This document shows, one piece after another, positions 1 through 8,912 of a DNA stretch of 64,000 bases; position 1 is the first letter of the stretch, and each line of letters starts with the position of its first letter. A model generated the notes under the pieces. That model was not told the origin of the DNA. It did no database searches and saw only the letters and a list, made by a program, of their open reading frames with translations. Location of the stretch: assembly GCF_004353915.1 (NCBI RefSeq), contig NZ_SMRP01000005.1, positions 317,294-381,293 of the forward strand, given 5' to 3'. The translations under genes and the position numbers were made by a program. This DNA is from Paraburkholderia silviterrae. Its GTDB lineage: Bacteria > Pseudomonadota > Gammaproteobacteria > Burkholderiales > Burkholderiaceae.

Positions 1-355
1 CTCGCAGTGCAAGCCGATCGAGTATCCGAAGCCCGACGGCAAGCTCACGTTCGACCGCCTCTCTTCCGTGTTCATTTCCAATACGAATCACGAAGAGAAC
101 CAGCCCGCGCATCTGACGCTGAAAGACGAAAGCGTGCCGGTAAACGTGAATCTGCGCACCTATGCAGGCCCTGAAGGGCGCTTCTGCCCTGCCGCCGTCT
201 ACGAATTCGTGAAGAACGACGACGGCAGCGATCGCTTGCAGATCAACGCGCAGAACTGCGTGCACTGCAAGACCTGCGACATCAAGGACCCGACGCAGAA
301 CATCGTGTGGGTCACGCCGGAAGGTGGCGGCGGGCCGAACTATCCGAACATGTAA
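1..355 (+). CDS. Electron transfer flavoprotein-ubiquinone oxidoreductase, C-terminal part (5' end outside window)
   Basis: This is the 3' end of a gene read from base 2 and stopping at TAA 353-355. The visible ~117 residues contain the C-terminal ferredoxin-like domain of [21 protein letters not shown] supplies cysteines for the [4Fe-4S] cluster, and the chain ends in the typical [10 protein letters not shown]. The enzyme is a membrane-associated flavoprotein that passes electrons from electron transfer flavoprotein to ubiquinone during fatty-acid and amino-acid oxidation. The N-terminal FAD and quinone domains lie outside the window. A Rho-independent terminator follows 15 bases after the stop. 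Identification from the C terminus alone is secure because motif and ending are family-specific. Confidence 0.93.
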   Translation, partial: SQCKPIEYPKPDGKLTFDRLSSVFISNTNHEENQPAHLTLKDESVPVNVNLRTYAGPEGRFCPAAVYEFVKNDDGSDRLQINAQNCVHCKTCDIKDPTQNIVWVTPEGGGGPNYPNM

Positions 356-370
356 GCCCGGAAATCGACA

Positions 371-396
371 AAAAACCGCCCCTCGGGGCGGTTTTT
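371..396 (+). terminator. Rho-independent terminator between ETF-QO and the convergent TPR gene
   Basis: A run of A's, the stem CCGCCCC, a 2-base loop, GGGGCGG and a run of T's form a perfect 12-bp hairpin including the A/T pairs. It is symmetric, so it can end transcripts from both the ETF-QO gene and the converging gene that stops at 443. Confidence 0.9.
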
Positions 397-442
397 CCGT
401 TTCATGCGTCCGTGATACGCACTGCGCAAGGCAGGCGTGCGA

Positions 443-1933
443 TCAGCTTGCAGCCAACGCCTCCAGCCGCGCCCTCACGCGCGCGAGAGCCGGCCCCCAG
501 TCGCCCACCGCCGGCTGCCGGAACAGTTCGATCGAATCGTACCAGGGCGTACGCGCCATTTCGCTGCCCCAGAACCACGCGGAAACACGGTCGATGAGCA
601 GACTCGTCGGCGCCCCGAGCGCACCGGCCAGATGCGCCGGGCCGCTGTCGATCGTCACCACGTGGTCGACGCTCGCGATCAACGCCGCCACGTCGTCGAA
701 ACCGGCGTCGAACTGCCCGGTCGGGTCGACGAAATTCGCGCCGCGCGCGCGCCATGCCTCGACGGCCGCGCCGCGCCCCGGCGACAACGCGAAGAATGTG
801 ACGCCCGGCACCGAAAGCAGCGCGCCGAGTTCGGCGTCCGGAATCGAGCGGCGCGCGTCGCGCACATGCGCTGGATTGCCGTTCCAGACCAGCGCGACCG
901 AGCGCGCGCCAGCGGGCGTGGCTTGCGCGACGCGCGCACGCCAGGTTTGAACGCGCGCCGGGTCGGCGCGCAAATACGGCGCGCCCCACCCCGCCGGATC
1001 GAACACGCCCAGCCGCAACGGCAGGCTCATCAGGCCGCAGTGGTAGTCGGGATGCGTGATCAGCGCGGCTTCCAGCGCCACATCCGGCGGCAGCATGCGC
1101 TCGAACAGATGCCGCATCGGCCCGGCATAGCCGAGAACCACGCGCCCGCCTTCGCGGCGCGCGCGTTCGGCAAGCGGCGCGAGGAAACGGAACGCCCACA
1201 GGCAATCGCCGTTGCCCTGCTCGCCGTAGACCACGAGCGTGCGGCCCGCCAGCGACTCTCCCCGCCACGGCGCGCCAATCGAGGCAAGCGCGGTGCGTGC
1301 GCCGTTGCCGTCGCCCTCGAGTTCGAGGCGCGCCTCGTAGTGCTCCCAGCCTTGGGCATAACGCCCCGAGCGCATCTCCAGCTCCGATAGATCGAAGCGC
1401 GCGTGCGAACTCTCTGGCTTGAGCGCGAGCACCTCGCGCAACAGCGCCTCGCCTTCGGCAAAGCGCGTCTGCTCCTTCACGCAGAGCGCGAGCTTGTGCA
1501 GGACGACGGGATGATTCGGCACGATGCGCGCCGCGGCGCGCAATAGTTGCTCGGCAGCCGCAAAGTCGTTGCGCGCCTGCGCGGCCGCCGAGCGCCAGAC
1601 GAGCGCATTCACGTCGTGCGGATCGCGCTTGAGCAGCACCGCGCACGACGCCTCCGCGAGCGGCCACTCGCGCGTGACGAAAGCCGTCTGCGCGAGCTCA
1701 TGCATGAGTTTCGGATCGACAAAGGGGTCGAGTTGCGCGGCGCGCGTGAGGGCCAGCAGCGCCGCGCGCATGCCGTCGATAGCGCCGCCGGCCCGCGCAT
1801 GCAAGGCGCGGCCGAGCGCGAGCCAATCGGTTGCGCGCGCATCGGCCCGCGCAACGCGGGCTAGTAGCGGCGCGAGCGGATCGTCGGCCGAAGCCGGCGA
1901 CGGCAGCCTCACACCCGCGGGAAGCGCAAGCAC
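443..1933 (-). CDS. TPR-repeat protein with glycosyltransferase-9-like C-terminal domain
   Basis: A protein of about 496 residues. The first ~230 residues read as tetratricopeptide-like helical repeats (for example around LLKRDPHDVNALVWRSAAA). The C-terminal half resembles the heptosyltransferase/GT9 fold, with the conserved stretch TIDSGPAHLAGALG near residue 430 followed by WFWG, as seen in Burkholderia TPR proteins of this type. It may modify a surface glycan, but no substrate can be read from the sequence. The start is taken as GTG at 1933 because GGAGG sits 8 bases upstream. The open frame continues upstream into aroC, but that part overlaps aroC's coding end and looks unreal. The gene lies 23 bases downstream of aroC on the same strand and is probably co-transcribed with it. 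Confidence 0.8.
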   Translation of the reverse strand: MLALPAGVRLPSPASADDPLAPLLARVARADARATDWLALGRALHARAGGAIDGMRAALLALTRAAQLDPFVDPKLMHELAQTAFVTREWPLAEASCAVLLKRDPHDVNALVWRSAAAQARNDFAAAEQLLRAAARIVPNHPVVLHKLALCVKEQTRFAEGEALLREVLALKPESSHARFDLSELEMRSGRYAQGWEHYEARLELEGDGNGARTALASIGAPWRGESLAGRTLVVYGEQGNGDCLWAFRFLAPLAERARREGGRVVLGYAGPMRHLFERMLPPDVALEAALITHPDYHCGLMSLPLRLGVFDPAGWGAPYLRADPARVQTWRARVAQATPAGARSVALVWNGNPAHVRDARRSIPDAELGALLSVPGVTFFALSPGRGAAVEAWRARGANFVDPTGQFDAGFDDVAALIASVDHVVTIDSGPAHLAGALGAPTSLLIDRVSAWFWGSEMARTPWYDSIELFRQPAVGDWGPALARVRARLEALAAS

Positions 1934-1956
1934 CGGGTTTGCCTCCCGCGCGGCAA

Positions 1957-3057
1957 TCAGACGTCGCTGGCCGGAATTTTCGGCGTCGTCACGACAACGT
2001 CGCCGTTCTGCGCGCGATGGCGCAGCGCATGGTCGATCAGCACGAGCGCGAGCATCGCCTCGGCGATGGGCGTCGCGCGGATGCCCACGCATGGGTCGTG
2101 GCGGCCAAAGGTCTCGACCGTCGCCGGCTCGCCCGTCTTGTCGATCGAGCGGCGCGCCGTGCGGATGCTCGACGTCGGCTTGATGGCGATCGAAACGGTG
2201 ATGTCCTGCCCCGTCGAAATGCCGCCGAGCACACCGCCCGCGTGATTGCTGTGAAAGCCGCCGGGCGTGAGCTCGTCGCCGTGCTCCGAGCCGCGCTGCG
2301 CCACGCTGGCGAAGCCCGCGCCGATCTCGACGCCCTTTACGGCATTGATGCCCATCATGGCGTGCGCGATGTCGGCGTCGAGGCGGTCGAACAGCGGTTC
2401 GCCCCAGCCCACCGGCACGCCGCTTGCCACCACGTCGATGCGCGCACCGATCGAGTCGCCGTCCTTACGCAGCGCGTCCATATAGGTTTCGAGCTGCGGC
2501 ACGACATCTGCATTCGGGGCAAAGAACGGGTTTTCGGGCACGTGCTTCCAGTCGACGAACGGCACGTCGATCTCGCCGAGCGCGCTCATGCAGCCGCGCA
2601 CCTCCACGCCAAAGCGCTCGCGCAGCCACTTCTTCGCGACGGCACCCGCCGCGACCGTGGGCGCCGTCAGACGCGCCGACGAACGGCCGCCGCCGCGATA
2701 GTCGCGGATGCCGTACTTCTGCCAGTAGGTGTAGTCGGCGTGGCCCGGACGGAAAGTCTCTACGATATTGCCGTAGTCCTTGCTGCGCTGGTCGGTGTTG
2801 CGGATCAGGAGCGCGATGGGCGTGCCCGTCGTCACGCCCTCGAACACGCCCGAGAGAATCTCGACCTTGTCCTCCTCCTGGCGCTGCGTGACGTGGCGCG
2901 AGGTGCCCGGACGGCGGCGGTCCAGGTCGATCTGGATGTCGGCTTCGGTGAGCGCCATGCCGGGCGGGCAGCCGTCGATGACACAGCCGATGGCCGGGCC
3001 GTGGGATTCGCCGAAGGTGGTGACGGTGAAAAGCGTACCGAGCGTGTTGCCGGACAT
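1957..3057 (-). CDS. aroC: Chorismate synthase
   Basis: Chorismate synthase makes chorismate from 5-enolpyruvylshikimate-3-phosphate, the last common step of aromatic amino-acid synthesis, using reduced FMN in the cytoplasm. The 366-residue length is normal. The N terminus [20 protein letters not shown] carries family signature 1, and RGGGRSSAR near residue 125 is another conserved block; GVEIGAGF is also present. The ATG at 3057 places the protein start exactly where the family starts. The TPR gene follows closely on the same strand. Confidence 0.98.
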   Translation of the reverse strand: MSGNTLGTLFTVTTFGESHGPAIGCVIDGCPPGMALTEADIQIDLDRRRPGTSRHVTQRQEEDKVEILSGVFEGVTTGTPIALLIRNTDQRSKDYGNIVETFRPGHADYTYWQKYGIRDYRGGGRSSARLTAPTVAAGAVAKKWLRERFGVEVRGCMSALGEIDVPFVDWKHVPENPFFAPNADVVPQLETYMDALRKDGDSIGARIDVVASGVPVGWGEPLFDRLDADIAHAMMGINAVKGVEIGAGFASVAQRGSEHGDELTPGGFHSNHAGGVLGGISTGQDITVSIAIKPTSSIRTARRSIDKTGEPATVETFGRHDPCVGIRATPIAEAMLALVLIDHALRHRAQNGDVVVTTPKIPASDV

Positions 3058-3151
3058 GGCGGTCGTCCAAAGTGAATCGGGGAATCCAGCATTATGCCAG
3101 CCCGCGCAGCGGCCCGCCCGGCTCGACCGTGCGCGGCACGTCCCGCTGCGC

Positions 3152-5128
3152 TCAGCGCCGCGCGCCCCGCAGCTCGGCCACCGTCCGCTGCAACTCGTCG
3201 ACCTTCACGTCGCCGGGCGCCACCGGCTCGCCCACCGCCAGCGTGAGCCGGCTCGTCAGCCCGCGCCGCACCGGCCGCTCCTGGCCCGAGGCCGCATGCC
3301 GCGAGAACACGCTGCCCCACAGGCCGCGCAGTGCCATCGGCACGACCGGCGCGGGGTGGCGCTCGAGGATCTGCGTCACGCCGTGGCGGAACGGATTCAT
3401 GTCGCCGGTTTTCGTCAGCTTGCCTTCGGGAAAGATGCAAACGAGATCGCCCTCGGCGAGCGCTTCGGCGCAACTGTCGTAGGCCGCCGCGAGCATCGCC
3501 GCGTCCTCGTGCGCGGGCGCGATCGGGATCGCCTTCGCGTGCCGGAACAACCAGCCGAGCAGCGGCGAGCGGAAGATCTGGTGATCCATCACGAAGCGGA
3601 TCGGCCGCGGGCTCTCGGCCATGATGACCACGGCATCGACGTAGCTCACGTGATTGCAGACCAGCACCGCCGCGCCCTCGGCCGGAATGCGCTCGGCATG
3701 GACGAGCCGCACGCGATAGACGGTATGCACGAGCACCCACGCCGCGAAGCGCAGCAGAAACTCGGGCACCAGCGTGTAGATGTAGGCGGCCACGACGATG
3801 TTGAGCAGCGCGGTCGTGAGAAAGATGCCTGGAATGCCGACGCCCGCGGCCGTCAGCGCCATCGCCATGAGCGCCGAGACGATCATGAAGAGCGAGTTGA
3901 GAATGTTGTTCGCGGCGATGATGCGCGCGCGATGACTAGGCGCGCTGCGGCTCTGGATCAGCGCGTAGAGCGGCACGCTGTAGAAGCCGCCGAACATCGC
4001 GAGCAAGAACAGATCGGCCAGCACGCGCCAGTGAGCGGGCGTGCGCACGAACTCGCCCACCGAAAGCAGATGCGGCGCCGTGGGCAGCGCATGGCTCGCG
4101 AAGAACAGGTCGATGCCAAACACGCTCATGCCGATCGAGCCGAGCGGCACGAGACCGATCTCGATGCGCCGCCGCGAAAGCCGCTCGCATAGCAGCGAGC
4201 CGAAGCCGATGCCGAGCGAGAACATGGCGAGCAGCAAGGTCACGACGTCGGGATCGGCCGACAGCACGTCCTTCGCGAAGTTGAAGAACGAGGCCAGAAA
4301 GGTCGCGCCGACGAACCACAGCCACGAAATCCCTAGCAGACTCAGGAACACGGTGCGGTTGCCATGCGCGAGGCGCAGGTTGCGCCAGGTCTCGGAAAAC
4401 GGATTCCAGTTGATCTGCAGCTCCGGCTGCGGCGGCGCGCAGGGCGGCACGAACGCGCTGGCCACGCGGCCGATCAGCGCGATGCCGATGCACATGCCGC
4501 CGAGCCACCACGCGCCCACCGGCGGCCCGGCCAGGGCCTGAGCGGAAGCGCCATCGGACGCACCGATGCCGGCCGCGATGCCACCCACGATCGTCCCGAT
4601 CAGGATCGCCACGAAGGTGCCCATCTCCACGAGCCCGTTGCCGCCGACGAGTTCGTCTTCCGCGAGTTTTTGCGGCAGATACGCGTATTTGACGGGCCCG
4701 AACACGGTGGAATGCACGCCCATCAGGAAGGTGCACAGATAGAGCAGCGGCGCGCTGTGCATCCAGAAGCCCGCAGCGCCGATCAGCATCACCGCGATCT
4801 CGAAGGTCTTGACCCAGCGCGTGAGCACGGCCTTGTCGAACTTGTCGGCGATCTGCCCCGACGTGGCGGAAAAGAGCACGAACGGCGCGATAAAGATGGC
4901 CGAGATCAGGAACGCCACCGTCTTCGGATCGACGCCCGAAAAGCGTGCCGCCTGATAGGTCACGAGCGACGTGAAGCCGATCTTGAAGAGGTTGTCGTTC
5001 ATCGCGCCGAGGAACTGCGTCCAGAAGAACGGCGCGAAGCGGCGCTGGCGCAGCAGCGCGAACTGCGAGCCATGACTGCTCGCTTCACGGGCCGCGCGCT
5101 GCGCGACGGGCATCGGACTTTCGCTCAT
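3152..5128 (-). CDS. MFS transporter fused to PlsC-type acyltransferase (LplT/Aas-like, no AMP-ligase domain)
   Basis: A protein of about 658 residues. The N-terminal ~420 residues are a 12-helix major-facilitator permease of the lysophospholipid-transporter (LplT) type; [17 protein letters not shown] near the start is the typical opening. The C-terminal part is a 1-acylglycerol-3-phosphate acyltransferase domain with the HX4D motif in NHVSYVD (His near residue 493) and FPEG near 566. In the related Aas proteins an AMP-dependent acyl-ACP ligase domain follows; here the chain stops after PlsC. A role in flipping and re-acylating lysophospholipids at the inner membrane is inferred. Start ATG 5128 ([10 protein letters not shown]) is chosen over an in-frame upstream start at 5197; no clear ribosome site helps. 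Confidence 0.88.
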   Translation of the reverse strand: MSESPMPVAQRAAREASSHGSQFALLRQRRFAPFFWTQFLGAMNDNLFKIGFTSLVTYQAARFSGVDPKTVAFLISAIFIAPFVLFSATSGQIADKFDKAVLTRWVKTFEIAVMLIGAAGFWMHSAPLLYLCTFLMGVHSTVFGPVKYAYLPQKLAEDELVGGNGLVEMGTFVAILIGTIVGGIAAGIGASDGASAQALAGPPVGAWWLGGMCIGIALIGRVASAFVPPCAPPQPELQINWNPFSETWRNLRLAHGNRTVFLSLLGISWLWFVGATFLASFFNFAKDVLSADPDVVTLLLAMFSLGIGFGSLLCERLSRRRIEIGLVPLGSIGMSVFGIDLFFASHALPTAPHLLSVGEFVRTPAHWRVLADLFLLAMFGGFYSVPLYALIQSRSAPSHRARIIAANNILNSLFMIVSALMAMALTAAGVGIPGIFLTTALLNIVVAAYIYTLVPEFLLRFAAWVLVHTVYRVRLVHAERIPAEGAAVLVCNHVSYVDAVVIMAESPRPIRFVMDHQIFRSPLLGWLFRHAKAIPIAPAHEDAAMLAAAYDSCAEALAEGDLVCIFPEGKLTKTGDMNPFRHGVTQILERHPAPVVPMALRGLWGSVFSRHAASGQERPVRRGLTSRLTLAVGEPVAPGDVKVDELQRTVAELRGARR

Positions 5129-5168
5129 TGAATCGGATTTATGCCGTAGGAATTGGATGCCAGACGTG

Positions 5169-5194
5169 AAAAAGCGCGCTTCACGCGCGCTTTT
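5169..5194 (-). terminator. Rho-independent terminator of the CBS-domain gene
   Basis: The arms AAAAGCGCGC and GCGCGCTTTT pair perfectly around a 5-base loop. Read on the minus strand the stem is followed by T's, placing it ~80 bases downstream of the CBS gene and just upstream of the MFS-acyltransferase gene, so those two genes are probably separate transcripts. Confidence 0.75.
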
Positions 5195-5270
5195 CAAGCG
5201 GGTTTATGCGGGCTCGTGCGGCTGTGCCTCGCTGTGCGCCTCGCGCGTGATTGCGCGCGCAGCACCGGGA

Positions 5271-5726
5271 TCAACGCCCCGAATGTTGTTCCTCTTCGGG
5301 CCAGTCGCGAATATAGGCCTTGAGCAGCTTGTTTTCGAAGCCCTGTGCCTCCACCACCGCCTTCGCGACGTCGTAGAACGAGATCACGCCCATGAGCGAG
5401 CGGCTTTCCATGACGGGCAGATAGCGCACGTGATGCTCGAGCATCATGCGGCGCACTTCGTCGACCTCGGTTTCGGGCGTGCAGGTAATGGGATGGTCGT
5501 CCATGACCTTGCGGATCGTGGTGGTGCCGACGCTGCCGCCGTTCGTGCGCAGCGTGAGAATGATTTCGCGGAACGTGAGCATGCCGACGAGGTCGCCATA
5601 CTCCATGACCACGAGCGAGCCGATATCGTGCTCGGCCATGGTGTTCACCGCGTCATGCAGCGACGTGTCGGGCGTAACGGTGTAGAGCGTATTGCCCTTG
5701 ACTTTGAGAATGTCGCTCACACGCAT
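5271..5726 (-). CDS. CBS-domain pair protein
   Basis: A 151-residue protein made of two CBS domains (about residues 7-60 and 73-130) and little else; typical pieces are DAVNTMAEHDIGSLVVM and VRRMMLEHHVRYLPVM. Stand-alone CBS pairs bind adenine nucleotides and act as regulatory modules; the partner is unknown. The ATG is preceded by AGGAGA seven bases upstream, which supports the start. Its own terminator lies downstream. It is transcribed divergently from metY across a 433-base gap. Confidence 0.9.
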   Translation of the reverse strand: MRVSDILKVKGNTLYTVTPDTSLHDAVNTMAEHDIGSLVVMEYGDLVGMLTFREIILTLRTNGGSVGTTTIRKVMDDHPITCTPETEVDEVRRMMLEHHVRYLPVMESRSLMGVISFYDVAKAVVEAQGFENKLLKAYIRDWPEEEQHSGR

Positions 5727-6159
5727 GATGTGTCTCCTGTGCCGATGGGCCCGGTAGTTAAGTGCCGGACCTCATCGCATGCAAAAAATGTTGTCGGCGA
5801 TATCGCCAATCGTTGGGGGACATGCTGAAAAGAAATTCCTGCCTCTTTTCGATGCTATCGGAAAGGCCTGCAAAAGGAAAGACGCGCCAAAGCCGGCCGA
5901 AAGGCGCAAATCCGGCCAGAAACGCCCTGCTCCAGTGCTCAAACTGGCGGAATTTTCGCGAACCGGGCAGTGTCTTGCCGGCCATTTACCCTATGTCTTG
6001 TGGCCAGCAAGCGACGCTCCCGAGCGCCCGCGCGCCGCGGCCGGCAAGCCGGCGCCCCCCGCCGCCCGCCCTCGCGATGCGTCCCCGGCGGGCACTGGCC
6101 GATGTTACGATGCCAGCACCTTTCACCCGACGCCGGTTCGCGCCGGCCGTGCTGCCACG
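5727..6159. other. Intergenic region between CBS gene and metY
   Basis: 433 bases without a convincing gene. The left part (about 5760-5870) is less GC-rich than the surroundings and probably holds promoters for both divergent genes. I looked for a SAM- or SAH-type riboswitch ahead of metY and recognised none. Open frames running through this stretch are in-frame extensions of metY or antisense noise. Confidence 0.5.
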
Positions 6160-7485
6160 ATGTCCGACCCACGCTTCGACACGCTCGCGCTGCATGCCGG
6201 CGCCGCGCCCGACCCCGTTACCGGCGCCCGCGCGACGCCGATTTATCAGACCACGTCGTTCGCGTTTCGCGACACCGACCACGCCGCGGCGCTCTTCAAC
6301 ATGGAGCGCGCGGGCCACGTGTACTCGCGCATCTCGAACCCCACGGTCGCCGTGTTCGAAGAGCGCGTCGCCGCGCTCGAAGGCGGCGCGGGCGCGATCG
6401 GCACCGCGAGCGGCCAGGCGGCGCTGCATCTGGCGATCGCCACGCTGATGGGCGCGGGCGCGCATATCGTGGCGTCCACGGCGCTCTACGGCGGCTCGCA
6501 CAACCTGCTCGACTACACGCTGCGCCGCTTCGGCATCGAAACGACCTTCGTGAAGCCAGGCGACCTGGACGCCTGGCGCGCTGCGCTGCGCCCCAACACG
6601 CGCCTGCTGTTCGGCGAGACGCTGGGCAATCCGGGGCTCGATGTGCTCGATATCGCCCGCGTCGCGCAAATCGCTCACGAGCACCGCGTCCCGCTGCTCG
6701 TCGACTCGACCTTCACGACGCCGTATCTGCTGCGCCCGTTCGAGCACGGCGCCGATTTCGTCTACCACTCGGCCACGAAATTCCTGGGCGGCCACGGCAC
6801 GACCATCGGCGGCGTGCTGGTGGACGGCGGCACCTTCGACTTCGAAGCCTCCGGCCGCTTTCCCGAATTCACCGAGCCCTACGCGGGCTTTCACGGCATG
6901 GTGTTCAGCGAGGAAAGCAGCGTCGCGCCGCTCCTCCTGCGCGCGCGCCGCGAAGGCCTGCGCGACTTCGGCGCGTGCCTGCATCCGCAGGCCGCGTGGC
7001 AGCTCCTGCAAGGCATCGAGACGCTGCCGCTGCGCATGGAGCGGCATGTGGCGAACACGCGGCGCATCGTCGAATTTCTCGATGCACACGACGCCGTACA
7101 GTCGGTGGCCTGGCCCGAGCTGCCGCAGCATCCCGACCACGCGCTCGCCAAGCGCCTGCTGCCGCGCGGCGCGGGCGCCGTGTTCAGTTTCGACCTGGCG
7201 GGCGGCCGCGCGGCGGGCAAGCGCTTCATCGAGTCGCTCTCGCTCTTCTCGCATCTGGCGAACGTGGGCGACGCGCGCTCGCTCGTGATCCACCCCGCCT
7301 CCACCACGCACTTCCACATGGACGAGGCCGCACTCGCCGCGGCGGGCATTGGCGCGGGCACGATCCGCCTTTCGATCGGCCTCGAAGACCCCGACGACCT
7401 GATCGACGATCTCAAGCGCGCGCTCAAGGCGTCGCAGAAAGCGGCCACCGCCGCCAAAGCCGCAGCGGGCAAGGAGGCGTCATGA
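6160..7485 (+). CDS. metY: O-acetylhomoserine aminocarboxypropyltransferase (sulfhydrylase), PLP enzyme
   Basis: A Cys/Met-metabolism PLP enzyme of 441 residues, the size of MetY rather than the shorter MetZ/MetB group. It would form homocysteine (or methionine) from O-acetylhomoserine and sulfide (or methanethiol). The N terminus (FDTLALHAGAAPDP), YQTTSFAF, YSRISNPT and the PLP lysine in YHSATKFLGG (Lys207) are all conserved. ATG 6160 gives the family-typical N terminus; the frame stays open upstream but that sequence is not MetY-like. The C terminus has a short Ala/Lys-rich tail. The stop overlaps the next gene's ATG, indicating translational coupling. O-succinylhomoserine as substrate cannot be excluded. 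Confidence 0.9.
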   Translation: MSDPRFDTLALHAGAAPDPVTGARATPIYQTTSFAFRDTDHAAALFNMERAGHVYSRISNPTVAVFEERVAALEGGAGAIGTASGQAALHLAIATLMGAGAHIVASTALYGGSHNLLDYTLRRFGIETTFVKPGDLDAWRAALRPNTRLLFGETLGNPGLDVLDIARVAQIAHEHRVPLLVDSTFTTPYLLRPFEHGADFVYHSATKFLGGHGTTIGGVLVDGGTFDFEASGRFPEFTEPYAGFHGMVFSEESSVAPLLLRARREGLRDFGACLHPQAAWQLLQGIETLPLRMERHVANTRRIVEFLDAHDAVQSVAWPELPQHPDHALAKRLLPRGAGAVFSFDLAGGRAAGKRFIESLSLFSHLANVGDARSLVIHPASTTHFHMDEAALAAAGIGAGTIRLSIGLEDPDDLIDDLKRALKASQKAATAAKAAAGKEAS

Positions 7486-8321
7486 TCGTCGACGTAGCGG
7501 GCCTTGCCGTCTACGCCTACACGGGCGGGCGCCCATTCGATCCGGCCCGGCCGGTGGCGGTGTTCGTCCACGGGGCGCAGCACGATCACAGCGTGTGGGC
7601 GCTGCAGTCGCGCTATTTCGCCCATCACGGCTTCAGCGTGCTGGCCGTTGACTTGCCGGGCCATATGCGCAGCGCGGGTCCGGCGCTCACGAGCATCGGC
7701 GCACTCGCCGACTGGCTCGACGCCTTGCTTGCGGCGCTGAAGGTCGATGCGGCGTTCGTCGCCGGGCACAGCATGGGCTCGCTCGTGGCGCTCGAATTCG
7801 CCGCGCGCCACCCCGAGCGCGCCGCGGCCATCGCGCTGCTCGCCACCGCCATTCCGATGGCCGTCTCTCCCGCGCTGCTCGAGGCCGCGCGCGAGCGCGA
7901 GCCGGAAGCCATTGCGCTCGTGAACGCGTGGTCCCATTCGACGCTCGCGGCCAAGCCTTCGAACCCCGGCCCCGGCTTCTGGCTGCGCGGCATGAACCGG
8001 CGGCTGATGGAGCGCGTCGCGGCGTCAGGCGAGCCACAGCTCTTTCATACCGACTTCGCGGCCTGCAACGCCTACGAGGACGGCCTCGCGAGCGCGGCCA
8101 AGGTGCGTTGCCCGGTGCGCCTGATTGTCGGCCAGCGCGACATGATGACCCCGCCGCGCGCGGCCGGCGCGCTCGCGAAGGCGCTCGCGCAGGCGGGCGT
8201 CGCGGTCGATACGGTCACGCTGGACGCAGGGCACGCGCTGATGACGGAGCAACCCGACGCAACGCTCGACGCGCTCTACGGTTTTGCTGTGCAACAAGGG
8301 CCACGGGTGGGGAACGGCTGA
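7482..8321 (+). CDS. Alpha/beta hydrolase
   Basis: A 279-residue alpha/beta-hydrolase. The HG oxyanion region (VFVHGAQHDHSVW), nucleophile elbow GHSMGS (Ser97), acid in GQRDMMTPP and catalytic His in DAGHALMTEQ are in the proper order. The substrate is unknown. It overlaps the metY stop by four bases (ATGA), so it is probably translated with metY; linked hydrolases of this kind are common next to metY in Burkholderia-type genomes, but a role in methionine metabolism is only inferred. Confidence 0.88.
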   Translation: MIVDVAGLAVYAYTGGRPFDPARPVAVFVHGAQHDHSVWALQSRYFAHHGFSVLAVDLPGHMRSAGPALTSIGALADWLDALLAALKVDAAFVAGHSMGSLVALEFAARHPERAAAIALLATAIPMAVSPALLEAAREREPEAIALVNAWSHSTLAAKPSNPGPGFWLRGMNRRLMERVAASGEPQLFHTDFAACNAYEDGLASAAKVRCPVRLIVGQRDMMTPPRAAGALAKALAQAGVAVDTVTLDAGHALMTEQPDATLDALYGFAVQQGPRVGNG

Positions 8322-8532
8322 CTGGACTATTGCAGAGCCGGCCGGCAAGCGCCGCACGCATGAGCACCTGATTCTGCCGCCCAAGCCGGCGGGTCTGTCC
8401 TGCGGCCCGGCTGGCGACAACGCGATTGCCCCCACCCGTGTCGGCCCGGGTTGCACGGTCGTTCGGAACGCCGCAGAATAGGCCGATGAGCGACCCTTGC
8501 GCAGCAGCACGCACCGCGCAAAGGAGGAGACG

Positions 8533-8853
8533 ATGAGTCACCCCACCCATACCGAGCACTTCGCGAATTTCGCGCAGTTCTATCCGTTCTATCTGAGCGA
8601 GCACAGCAACCTCATGTCGCGGCGGCTGCATTTCATCGGCTCGCTGGGCGTGATCGGCTGTGTCGCCATGGCGATCGCCACGGGCGACTGGCTCTGGCTG
8701 CCCGCCGCCGTGCTATGCGGCTATGGGTTTGCCTGGATTGGCCATTTCGCGTTCGAGAAGAACCGCCCGGCCACCTTCCGCCATCCCATCTACAGCCTGA
8801 TGGGCGACTGGGTCATGTTCTCGGATATCTGCCGCGGCAAGATAACGATCTAG
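8533..8853 (+). CDS. DUF962/Mpo1-like membrane protein
   Basis: A 106-residue protein with the Mpo1/DUF962 pattern: an N-terminal FYPFYLSEHSN...RRLHFIGS block, two hydrophobic helices (about 40-75), then GHFAFEKNRPATFRHPIYSL. The His residues are those the family uses for metal binding; the yeast member oxidises 2-hydroxy fatty acids. The start at 8533 is fixed by a strong AAAGGAGGAG site. No operon partner: the gene ahead ends 211 bases upstream and the following gene converges on it. Confidence 0.87.
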   Translation: MSHPTHTEHFANFAQFYPFYLSEHSNLMSRRLHFIGSLGVIGCVAMAIATGDWLWLPAAVLCGYGFAWIGHFAFEKNRPATFRHPIYSLMGDWVMFSDICRGKITI

Positions 8854-8912
8854 CCGATCGTTACGTCTAATGGCCGCCGCCCGGCTGGATGACGGGCGGC
8901 GCCCGATTCCCT

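Noticed and set aside
1934..2092. N-terminal extension of the TPR gene into aroC
   Set aside because: The extra 53 residues are Arg-rich and overlap the coding end of aroC; a GTG with GGAGG at the right distance lies at 1933.
5727..6159. SAM/SAH riboswitch ahead of metY
   Set aside because: No conserved riboswitch core or pairing pattern could be recognised by eye.
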